Below, one piece after another: positions 53,456 to 64,000 of a DNA stretch of 64,000 bases. The translations under genes and the position numbers were made by a program. Every line of letters begins with the position of its first letter. Within the stretch, counting starts at the first letter, position 1. The stretch spans positions 186,001 to 250,000 of the forward strand of contig JAWUZG010000028.1 in assembly GCA_036785705.1 (NCBI GenBank). Reading direction: 5' to 3'. Under the pieces are notes generated by a model that saw only the letters and a list, made by a program, of their open reading frames with translations, had not been told where the DNA came from and made no database searches. The stretch is from Acanthornis magna (Eukaryota; Chordata; Aves; Passeriformes; Acanthizidae).

Positions 53456-55249
53456 GATTTATTCACGTCGCAAGCATGAGCTCCTCATCATCATAGCAGA
53501 GGATAAGCCTGGAGATCGAGCTGAATGTGTAGGACAGGATTAGGTGTACGTTGGGTGGAGAAGTGTGTTGCACAGCTCACCTCCTCGGCCTTTTCTCATT
53601 ATATCACAAGAGCTCTCTCGAGGTTTATACTCACAGTGACTGACACACCAGGGGTCTCACTGATGATATTTCTCTGTTCTGAGGGACTCATGTCTCTGTT
53701 TGAGGGATTTCTGCCAGAAATTGCTAAGCACAAACTGTGTCACAAATGACACAGCTCAGTTTTCTCGCTGACTTTCAGGAGGAGGTGAAAGATTCAAGTT
53801 AGGAACTTACAAAACTGCTCCAGAACATGCTTAAACACAATTAGCATCATTAGCATCAACGAGCCAGTGAGATGCCAATGTCTGTATTTAAACCTAGATA
53901 CAAAAAAACCAGAAATTGGCCAGACTAGAGATAAAGTCCATTTTCATAAAAATCTGTATATCTTCTTCTAAAGATGCTTTCTTAAGTCACAGTCAGGATT
54001 GAAGGGTAGGGAAGCTCTCACTGCTATTGGCTCTACAGAACCTATTCTGCAACTAAAGAAGGAGCTGAATTTCCACCAATGATCCTGCAGAAAGTGTGTT
54101 CCCATTTGGTTTCGTTTGCCTTCTAAATTTTCTGTGAATTTTGAAAACATTTCAGGACTGGCTGTCTGAATTTGTAATGGCAAGTGAAGAATACAGGAGA
54201 CTTACACAAATAAGTGTCAGGGAGGAGCTGCCACTACACTAAGTCAAGAAGTGCATGTGTTTGTATTTATGTAAACCCATGGACACTTATGGATATCAAC
54301 CAAGTGTGTCTCAACAAAAAATAATTTCTGCCACTAAGATCAGAATAGCAGGACACCTGTGTAATTTAAAAAACAGTTTCAGAAGATTTAAGGACAGCCT
54401 TTCACCAAAATATACATTCCTAAATAACTTCCCAGGGAGTGTTTACTGGAATTATTAATAACATTCATAAACCTGGGCCTTTCCTTTACATCATTGTCAA
54501 GACTAACACATCAGACAACTGCTGTGCTTGCAACCTAGAAGCACTTGGGCATTTCATGCATGAGCAGCACTAGGTCAGGAAGAGGTTAATGTGTGGAAAC
54601 ACAAAATGGATTTGGCAAGAAGGAAGAGGAGGAAACAGTGCACTTCAGCAGAAGAATATGACATTTCAGCACATGAGGATATTAAAACATCAGCTATTTT
54701 CTTTCTAGGCAACACGGGATGTGCACTACTATGTGCTCCATATTTTGGCAAACTGAGTGAGTGTTAACAATTTTCAGAGAACAGGGAAGGGAATAAGAGA
54801 ACCATTTCGCTATACAGTGTGGGATTTGGATGAGCTGGTATCCACTAAGGAGCTGGAAATGTCTTTTTTATCTCTCAGTTACAAAATTATTTGAAACATG
54901 GTGGGAAGGAAACAGTTATTCCCATCCTGTTCTGTAGCTGAACCTAAATCAAGACCTGAAGTGTCAATTTACCCTCTAGAAGCTTTTGTTGCAGTTTAAT
55001 TTACTTTTCCTCCAATGTAATCCTGGTGTCACCTTACTGTTTAATATTGAGAGTTATTGACAAAGGAAATGCTGATTCATGAAAGTGAGATTTTGCTCTA
55101 ATGTATTCATGTGAAAACAAATGAGCCTGTACTGCTACATGGTTCTTCCCCTTGCTCACATTTCATTTCATCCCTGATAGAATTTCAGATGGGGTGAGTG
55201 GATCCTGCACAAATGCTGCAGCAAGTTTTTCTCAGCTGTGAGCCAACAG

Positions 55250-55440
55250 AGCAGAGCACTGGAACAAAATGCCCAGGGAGGGCTTGGAGTCTCTCTTCCT
55301 GGAGACATTCCAAACCCACCTGGACATGTTCCTGTGTCACCTGCTCCATGTGGCCCTGCCTTGGCAGGGGGGTTGGATTGGATGGTCCCCAGAGGTCCCT
55401 TCCAACCCAAAAACAGTTCTGTGATTCTGTGACTCTGTGA
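55250..55440 (+). repeat. CR1 LINE 3' end
   Basis: Sense CR1 terminus from 'gagcactggaacaaaatgcc' through 'ttggattggatggtcccc' and 'ggtcccttccaacccaa', ending in three tail units 'tctgtgattctgtgactctg'. About 190 bp, 5'-truncated. Confidence 0.92.
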
Positions 55441-58359
55441 ACAAATTTGATTTCAAAGGAAAGCCTCATATTCAGAGCAATAAGAATGGTCTTTGGAGTG
55501 TAAAAGGGCACGACCACTTACAGACTGAAGCAGAGCTGTCTCTGAACTTACAGAATCTGTTTATCTAGCTTGTTCCCTATTCATACAGCACGTTCTGCTT
55601 CATAGGTACATATTCGCTGGGGCTTAATCCTGATTAAGATTTATATTCTAATCCAGCACTATTCATAGCAGCTGCACTATTCATAACCCAGTGCTTTCAT
55701 TGATGCTGCTTTGCAGGAGGAAGCAGCACAAGCTCCTGGTGTGCAGCGTGGTCAAACCTTAAAGGTCAAAGCAACCACACTTCCTCTGTGCCAGTGCTTC
55801 CAGGGCTTCTCCATAACTGATTCCCATTTAACAGTATGCACTGAAAATAACCACTGTTTGCTCTGCCTGGGTGCAGAGATCCTCATTTTTTGCAGGTTGC
55901 TGGTGCCACACCATTCAATTCAGCTCGAGATGATGCCATTGCAACATGGTCCTAGAAGGAAGGAGGATCATTCTGAAACTCTAGCTACCTTTTAATTGCA
56001 GTGTGGCAAAAGAGGGAAGCCTGGGAAAAGCATCTGAAAACACCTGTGTAAGAGGACATTCAAAAATCTTCAAGAAGAGAAGGCCAAGCAATGTCAGCCT
56101 CAAAAGCACAAAGCATCTCTCCGCAAGGTAAAAGATCTCTGTCTCCAACCCAGAAACTCTGCACACAATCACTGTGAGGAGAACACTCGCTAGTTGCCAC
56201 CACCCTCAGCAACAAAGCTTAACATTCAGGAGGTTTTTCAGCCAGAATTGTCTCGTTTCTATTCCCAGCACAGATCAGGGGTGGCCATGGGAATGGAGTG
56301 GCACAAATAGACTACACTGACAGACAAAAGCATTTCAGGGAGTCATTCTGCAGCCACACTCCAAGGATTTGTGCAGTGAGGAGCAATGGAGGAAACCAAG
56401 AAAGGGAAGCATTTTGCTAATTGTATGGTAGCAGTTATTGAGCATTCAAACGCATGGAACAAAGCAACATGGCAAATATCCTTAGGGTACTCATCATGAT
56501 GCAGAAAACAGAGGATTTTTAATTCTTTCCAATAATAAAACATTTTGGTGCCTTTCAGTGCCTTCAATGAACCATTTTGAATGGCTCTGGGTGCAGGATG
56601 ATTCAGAATTCTGAGAAACTGAAACAAGAGGAGGAGGACAGAGGGAGTATGGGAAAAGGATTGGGTTTCAACATTTGGAGTACAATGGGCAAAAATGTCC
56701 CTGGTAACAGGGAAGAGGGCACACAAAACATGTTCAGTGCTCAATGTCTTGTCCTAAATCTTCCACATGTTCCTGCTGTAGACATAGACATCACAAACAG
56801 CTTAATTCCAGCACTGCAATCCCATCACCCAAAGCCAGCTAGCGCTTTGGATACACTGGCTCTGCCCACCACATTAGGATAAAATAGAGAAGCATATACC
56901 TCACGTCAATTCCAACAGTTATTCTGCCAGGAAAACGTTAACCAGGAACAGAGGCTGAATCAGTTGTACCCACATACATGATTATGAAGCTACTTGCACT
57001 GCTTACCTCATACACTGGGAGAAAAAAAGGATCTATGTAGGGAGAAACCAGAGCAAGTGCTGCAAACATCAGCTGTCACCTCTGCTCTGCCAGAGTCTCG
57101 CTCACGTGGATTCCCAAGTGCAACGGTGCTTTCCAGAAGGTTGAAAAACAGTGATGGAGTTTTTGTCTCCACACCCTGCTGTAAATGCAGAGCAGTCAGA
57201 GCAGGGGCAGCTCCTCCACTTGGGCTGAACATGGGCCTTGGCACCACCAGAATAAACGGAATTGAGGAGTCCCCTGAGCTGGAAGTGTTTTTTATCACTA
57301 CACTGAGAAGCTAAGAGCATTTCTGCATGGGGGCTCAACAGGATGGGCAAGTTCTTCCACAGTGTACAGTAATGACTCCTCTAGAGGCTCAAACAGGAGC
57401 TCTGGAGAAGCCTGAGGAGCCCCATGAGCTGATGCAGAGCTGTGCAGCAGCAGGACGGATGCAGAGACACAGGCACAAGCCTGGCACGGCTCAGGAATGT
57501 TGGTCCCACCACGTGTGCTCAGCTCGCCCAGTGGTGCTGCCAGACCTTCCCCTGGTTCTGGAGTCCTCTCTCCACACAGGACTGGCACAGGGGAGCCACG
57601 GGGAGGTCTGGCCTCTGGTGTGCTCAGTTTCACCTTCCTGAACAGCTTCCAAGTAAAACAGCAGCTTAAAAATGAAAAATGCGGTTTTGCACAGGCGAGT
57701 ACCTTGGCTGTGCACAAAGCAGGCAAGCCCAAAATGGCACACACATTTTCCTCTTTCCTCCCTGGATTTCTACTGATTCCAGTCAGTGTTTTATAAAAAC
57801 AAAAATTATTAAAAAAAATATAAACCAAAGGATAAAGAAAAAACTTCCATCAATCTAGTCCTGGTAAGTGGAGGCATGCTTCATTTACTTTGGATGTTTT
57901 AATCATAGAGAGAGATACATCATGTGAAACGAGCATTTTCCTCGCTAGCTACCAATATTTAAAGTTAGCAAAACAGAAGCCACTGAACATTTATTCAGGT
58001 GAACTCATGTATGTAATGGAGTTGCCTTCAGCAACTCTCCCTCGCTCCTGGGCCTCCTGTGACTGTGCTACCTACATTTATCTTTCTCTGGTGATCACAG
58101 CTGGGCAGGATTTTCAAACTTTAAACCAGAAAGCCTTGAAGCCTGCATTATACACAGTGCTAACAGCCTAAACAAAGAGGCAAGAACAGCAAGAGGTTTA
58201 TTGTAATACTGGTATTTTCCAAGCTCTTATCGAACAAAGCATTTAATCTAATGTATTACACTTAATGAAGAGTCAGGAACTTGTACTGCAAATAACAGAT
58301 CAGATATAATTGGAATTTGCTCCGCACCACTAGCCTACATATATCAATAAAAACAATAA

Positions 58360-58660
58360 CCACATTGGATTTTGGGCTCACTTCATTTGCATTTCTTAAT
58401 TTAGTGTTTAACTAATTTAACAATAGTAATGATTTAATTCAAATTACAATCTAAGGAAAATAATTTTAAAAAGCCATTAAAGATTTCATTAAGTTCCATC
58501 TAAATTAATATTAGCTTTCTTAATATTTTCAGTAAATTATTTTTTTCTCTCACCACTGAAACAAACATGAAGTTTCCTCTGTGCAGTCAAGCTTTAGACA
58601 AACCTTGTTAGATTTATTGGTATTATTTCAAGCAATTAATTAATATGCATTAGAGTTATT
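58360..58660. other. Possible conserved non-coding element
   Basis: A very AT-rich but not simple-repeat segment with an octamer ATTTGCAT (58387-58394), repeated TTAAT/ATTAA cores and no CpG. No transposon homology recognised. Texture resembles deeply conserved developmental enhancers; this is inference only. Confidence 0.25.
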
Positions 58661-61600
58661 TAGAGGAAAAGCACAAAAAATGGCAGGAAAATGGATGAAG
58701 CTGTTTTTAAAACACTGCATTCAACTTAGATAATTGTTCTTTGAGCCTTTTATTTGAAGCTTTTAGGTACACACCATCCATTAGATCACTTTTTCCATAC
58801 TTTTGTGGCACTGCTCCCAAGCATCAGATACACAGGATTATTAAAGGAGATGCTACTTGCAATTTACTTATAAACGCAATTTGGCATTTTCAAACAGATA
58901 CGCCAGCAATTTCTTATTCCAATGTGTCATACTTAAAAACAATGGTTTCAGATGTTCACCTCCATTTCAATGGGTACCAGGCCTCTGTGTTCACAAAATA
59001 AAGTACCAATATGAGCTTTGTATCACTTTCTCTGCAGCAAAACTGTTCATTTGCAGGTAACCTTAAGTCATTTAACTAGAAGTGCACTTAATTTGAAGAG
59101 ATTAGTCAAGCAGCTCTTCATTTGTACATTTGTATTACCCTTATAATTAGAACCACTTCAAAATAACAGAAAGTTCATTTTTGACCAGAATAAACACAGG
59201 AAAAAAAAAGATCAAGAGCACCTTAAGTGAAGAGAATGGATGCTTTTGAAAATATCCTTCAAAGTCCCTCTGGCTCTGTGACCAGTGGCCACATTCATTC
59301 CGATGCTGCTCACAGGGCTGCTGCCACACAGGATAAAATAGATGACATTTCTGTCTGTTTTAAGCTGGCCACCAAGAAAATGGCTATGTGCAGATAAATT
59401 CTGACAGCTACCCTACTCAGTAACAGATACTGGCAGTGGAGAAGGGAAGGAGCTGAGTGATCCCCTCTTGGAAACACAAAGGCAGCCAGGGGTGCCCTGG
59501 AATGGAGTCCCCAAGAGCCTTCCCTTGGCACATGGATACCTCCAGGATACAAAGCCCTCTGCCAACAAAGCCCATATTTGAAATGCAGCAAAAGTGATAT
59601 TAAGCTGTTGAAAACAAGACATAAGAACACCCTGAAGGAAGCTACTAAATGATGGAGTACGTTGTGATAGACAAGCACGCTGAAACTTTGGCTACCAACT
59701 TTAGGCTAGAGAAATTGAACGTGTTTACAAGTCAGTTAATTTGTTAGTGTTACTGCAAAAGTGGAAATAGAAAAGCCTACAGATTTATATTTGAGAAGGA
59801 TGCAGCTGATTTCTACAACCAGGAGCTAATTGAACTTTCATCCACCAGAGCTTCTGAAAATGTCTAATAAATATGCATTTCAGAAGAATCCACCAAGATA
59901 GGCACAACCAGAGGTGAAATATTAAGTGCCAAGCCACACTTTAGGAACATTTCAGATAAATATTGACAAGTGCAGTTATCTGCAGTAGAGGTATCCTCTA
60001 AAGAACTAATTCACTTTGAGACACTATGAAAAATAAAACCATCATAAACCCACCCTTTGCTTGTATATACATACATACTCCTATTTTTAATTTCAAATTG
60101 CCAGCTCTCAGAGATTCCTTGACATTTCTTATTAAGCTTCAGATATTGTCAAATGGAACACAAATACTTTAAAACCAACAGAAGTGGTAGAGAAGTGGCC
60201 GTTTTTAAACTCACTTTCTACTTGAGTAGTAATTGATGTACAATGCTCAGCAGGTGCTCCTGAGTTTAGTTTTACTTTGTCTGATGCTGTACAATCACTC
60301 TAACTGCAGTAAGAAAAAGACAATTTCAGATTCAAGCAAACTTTCTTTGTGTTCTTTTATCCATTCTTTGGATTTTCGAGCTAGGAAAGTTACAGCACTG
60401 ATGAGCTGGAAGTCACTGCAAGACACTGTCAAGTCCAACCTTTTCAACATCAAAGAGAAAAATAGCATCACTGTCCAGAAGCCAGGATCAGGAATTCCAT
60501 GTCACCCACCGTGTTGTCAAAGGACTTAACTCTGTGGATGCTCCAATCTCACTCTTCCACACATCCTTTTTTCTTCCTTGGGTCGGTCCTGTCACTGATC
60601 CCAAATTCCAGCCTCCAAGTGCAAAGCTAACACATTTCTGTTCTTACCTCAGAGACAGAACTTGAGAAGCACGCGCTGCACCTGAAGGTTGTTTTTCATT
60701 AACTTCCCATCCTTTGCCACCCTTTCCACTTGGACTAAACTGACGTTGTGAAAGCCTCTGGGCTGAGAATTGTCATTTTACATGCACCACACACACCAGT
60801 GCTGGTGCATAAATCAGACACACCACATGCAGGTTTAATAACATTACAGTTTAGAGAATATCCTTCATGTGTGTTCTTGAAAAACACGGGCCAGAAATAA
60901 GAAAAAAAAGTTGCCCAAATTAATTTCTCATGTCTGAAGGGAACTGAAGTTATGCAAGTAGAAAGCAAAGTAACTCTTGTCCACAATTTTGTGAACTTTA
61001 CTTGGGTCTTACTTAAACAAGAAATGTGGAAAGTGGTTGGCTATTCTTGAGATAATCTGGGTAAGCACTGAGGAGCTGTCCTCTGAAAATCAAAGTCTGG
61101 ATGGAAACAAAGTTTTAGATATTCAAAATTGGTTTTAAAATTTAAGCAGAAATATCTTTTTAAGTAAGGGAAAATTTCCTTGTCTAATTTCATGCAGTAA
61201 TTACAGGTAAAAATCACAGTATGTGCAGGCAAATAAAGGGAGCAGGGAAAGCATGACTTGTCAAGAAGGAACCTCTGTTAACACTGAGAACCTCAAGTGT
61301 GGGTTGATGCAGCTGAAAGCATTGAGACACTCAGTGCTCAGGAGTGATGCATAACCTGAGATGTGTAAAAGAAGCTGAATAACCTTAAACCAGAAAAAAA
61401 GGAAAAACAGCTGGAGGGACTAGGGAATCTTGGGAGAGCTGATTAGAGTTCACTAACAGGACTGTCACATTCAAGCAACAAAAACGAAAATACAGGAAGA
61501 CACGTGGAGAAAGATTTTAAAGTAATAAATATGTAGCATTTCACTAAGTGTCAACTAAGGTAAATGTAATATTTTACAAGCAGAATTATTGTGAAAACAG

Positions 61601-61806
61601 GGCATCATTTACAGTGATACCAGAAGCTGCTCTGGGTATAAATGATTAATACACAGCAATGTGATATAGCTGTGAATCAGATGAACTTCCTAGCAATGGC
61701 ATTTCTTACAGATTCCCATGTGCCTGAGATGGAATGGACAACTCTCATCTTTTAAACTCACTCTTCTATAACATAAATGATCTCTTTAGACCAGAGCACC
61801 TGGTTT

Positions 61807-61821
61807 GGGGGGGGAGGGGGG
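61807..61821 (+). other. G-run (G8-A-G6)
   Basis: Two adjacent G tracts of 8 and 6 separated by one A in otherwise G-poor sequence. They could support a local G-quadruplex, on the strand opposite XYLB transcription. Confidence 0.8.
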
Positions 61822-61839
61822 AAATCTTGTTCTTAAAAC

Positions 61840-62075
61840 TGCCAGTGCTGAAGAATTCACTACACCACTGTCAATTGCTGCAGTTTGATTTCAGTTTCTG
61901 TTAAAAATCTGCACCTTGCTTGTCATTTGAGGTTTGCCTACTTTCAGCTTCCAGTTATTGAACCATAATGTTTCTGTCTGTAAGGCTCAAGAGTCCTATA
62001 CGATCAAGTTTCCTTTCCCCAAGAAGGTACTTATAGACTGCAGTCATGTCATTCCCTTGCTAATCTAATTGGATT
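61840..62075 (-). repeat. Ancient CR1/L3-type LINE remnant, antisense
   Basis: The plus strand follows the complement of a well-known old amniote LINE region: 'gaattcactacaccactg', 'ctgttaaaaatctgcacctt', 'ctttcagcttccagttattg', 'aagaaggtacttatagact' and 'gcagtcatgtcattccc'. Order and spacing are right over about 235 bp, with substantial divergence. Much older than the CR1 copies ending in ATTCTGTGA tails. Confidence 0.7.
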
Positions 62076-63721
62076 TGAAACTGTAGATCAGTCTCAAAAA
62101 ACAAGCAATAAAAGGAGATTTAGTAGATAACCCAACTGATCTCCAAGTCCCCAACTTCCAGAGATCCACAGAGCTCTAACAAACGTAGCAAACTGACAGC
62201 TTGACTATTTTTCTGAGGACTGCTTGAACAGTACATTCACTGACAGAGCCATAAACAATCTCTCCTAACATCAGGGCACAGGAATTGAACCATTTACATA
62301 CTTGGTCTTTTGCTGACCAAACATTAAAAGCAATTGTTCAAACAATGACAACATTTTATCATTGTGTCAGAAAAGAAAGACAGATAGTACCCCTTCCAAT
62401 CTTTTTATTAACTCTTCAGATTTTCTGTCTTCATTGTGTTTCCTGTATATGTATGACAACAATAAAGCAAAATAAAAGCAAGACAATAGCCACTGCATGA
62501 AAAATTCTAGAGCACGTAAGCAGCTTCCTTACAGCACATGAAGTCATTTCCCTCAGAGACATTTTATCTAACCCTTTAAAAAATTAGTTAAACTAATACT
62601 TTTCTCTCCTGAGCCAAGCAATAATAAAAAGCCATTTTTTGTAAAACACTTGGTCAGGGAATTGGTAATGAGCTAACCAACCTTTCCAGATCACTGGCTT
62701 AAAACCAAGCCTTGCTTGATCATGCCTAGAAGGCTCAGCTACGTGATAAAAGTCTGATGCTCTGTGAAAAATGAAAGGGGATGCAGTCAAGTTCTTGGCA
62801 AGCTATTGCCCATCTCACACTGGCACTCTTATCAGCCAGAAGTTTCATCAGAAAATACAAATATCCTCTGCAGCAGAATGACTGGCTTATCTGGGAGGAA
62901 GATTCTGCCTCTGATGAATTTCAAAATACTTTTTGACCCAACACTCCTCCCTCAAAAATACAGGTTTAGGATGGCAAGGCATCTCTGAGGTCTGTTTTTC
63001 CTGCGTGCCAAGCAGCACTCTCTGCCCCATCTCTGTTCCACATGTTCCAATCCCACTCTTACCACTACCCACTACTGTTTCAAAAAGAGAACTTCAACCT
63101 GTCACTGTCCTCTAATAATTTTTAAACTGTTTTCACAAGCTTGCTGAAGCAAAAGGGCCCAAACAAAGGTAGCACCCTCATGCTGCTGAAACACCATCAG
63201 CACTCTCAGCAGCAAACAGCAAGAGACAAGCATGAAGCCAGCACAACATTTTAGTATTGATTTCTCTAAGAAATTTAAATCCCGCAGGGCATAAACATCA
63301 ATTTAATCTGTATGCAACTACAAAATGGCCTCGCTCCCAGTGTTCCTTATTTCAGCCAAAACACTGATACAACTGGAGTAAACACACACTTAGCAGTGAG
63401 GCAAAGGCTGACAGAACAAGTATGCCCACGTTCCCAATAATTCACAAGAGTTCTGGAGAGCACAATCACAAATGCCAGACAGTCAAAACAACCACCAGCA
63501 GGAAAATCTGTCTCAGAGCCAGACACAAAGGCATCTCTGGAGCATCCTGAGGACCAGTGGCATCCAGCCTTGCCAAACGGGAAAAGAGACACTTCATCCT
63601 CCAATGAACTCAACACTTTGTTGTGGAGTGACAGCCTCACGTCTCACTTTCAGGTTTCTGTGCCTCCACATGACAACAGGAACAATGAAACACAACTCCT
63701 CCATGCTGTACTAACTGATAA
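62076..63721 (-). other. No recognised gene
   Basis: Unique-looking AT-rich sequence between two LINE fragments; no exon, RNA gene or repeat recognised. Confidence 0.4.
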
Positions 63722-63895
63722 TTTGGAACAGGCTCCCCAGGGAAGTGGTGGAGTCACTACCCCTGGAAGTGTTCAAAAATCATGTAGGTGTGGCACTTCA
63801 CGACATGTCTGAATGAGCATGGTGGTATTCGGTCAAATTTTTGACGGGATGATCTTGGAGGTCTTTTCCAACCGTAATGATTCTCTGATTCTATT
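63722..63895 (+). repeat. CR1 LINE 3' end
   Basis: Sense CR1 terminus of the subfamily with 'ggaacaggctccccagggaa', 'tggtggagtcactacccct', 'cacttcacgacatgtctga' and 'ggtcttttccaaccgtaatg', ending in 'attctctgattcta'. About 175 bp, 5'-truncated. Confidence 0.92.
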
Positions 63896-64000
63896 TTCTG
63901 AGCATCCCTGACTCCATCAGACTGCCTTCCCTGCAGACAAAAAGCCACATGTTACTGCTACCTCCAGCCTGCTGAGAAGAGCATCAGAAGAAAACACCAC

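Larger units (their letters stand above)
53456..61839 (-). other. No recognised gene; presumed XYLB intron
   Basis: Contains one CR1 3' end (55250-55440) and an enhancer-like AT-rich segment (58360-58660). A GC-richer block at about 57000-57830 has several overlapping open frames on both strands, the longest 176 codons (minus, 57298-57828), none with a recognisable domain. Confidence 0.4.

Noticed and set aside
57298..57828. 176-codon minus-strand open frame
   Set aside because: Lies in a GC-richer block where long open frames arise more easily; several overlapping frames exist on both strands and none resembles XYLB or another family I know.

Overview
The window is vertebrate nuclear DNA, almost certainly from a bird. 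It is AT-rich, intron-dominated sequence scattered with degenerate CR1 LINE fragments, several ending in the avian/reptilian CR1 tail of ATTCTGTGA-like repeats. It also holds one LTR-like element, a few very old MIR/CORE-SINE-like scraps and long microsatellites. There are no bacterial-style genes, operons, CRISPR arrays or tRNA genes. Species cannot be named from the sequence.

One protein-coding gene can be supported: the 3' part of XYLB (xylulokinase, FGGY sugar-kinase family), on the minus strand. Four consecutive coding exons with good splice sites and matching phases lie at 27140-27082, 22854-22767, 20499-20405 and 12762-12679 (stop included). Together they encode the last 107 complete residues, matching the C-terminal fifth of vertebrate xylulokinase (human 536 aa, recalled from memory). 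An AATAAA signal lies 5 nt after the stop. The exon before 27140 was not found up to position 64000, so the intron there appears to exceed 36.8 kb and most of the enzyme lies outside the window.

Layout: 1-12.6 kb is the presumed 3' intergenic flank of XYLB, with five CR1 pieces and no recognisable exon of a neighbour. 12.7-27.1 kb holds the four XYLB exons and three introns, with a perfect (GGAA)108 tract, a compound (AAAGC)8(AAACC)9 satellite, a G-poor stretch and a CpG-richer patch. 27.1-64 kb is presumed XYLB intron or upstream sequence, with old SINE-like scraps at 27-36 kb, an LTR-like element at 37.6-38.2 kb, a zone of local direct repeats at 40.7-44.4 kb, a 1.2 kb dead CR1 reverse-transcriptase copy joined to a second CR1 at 46.8-48.2 kb, and further CR1 and older LINE remnants to the end.

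No previously undescribed biological system was found. The most useful second looks are the very short apparent XYLB 3' UTR, the giant polypyrimidine tract upstream of an XYLB acceptor, the local repeat zone at 40.7-44.4 kb, and an unusually long unrecognised ORF at 2504-3214.
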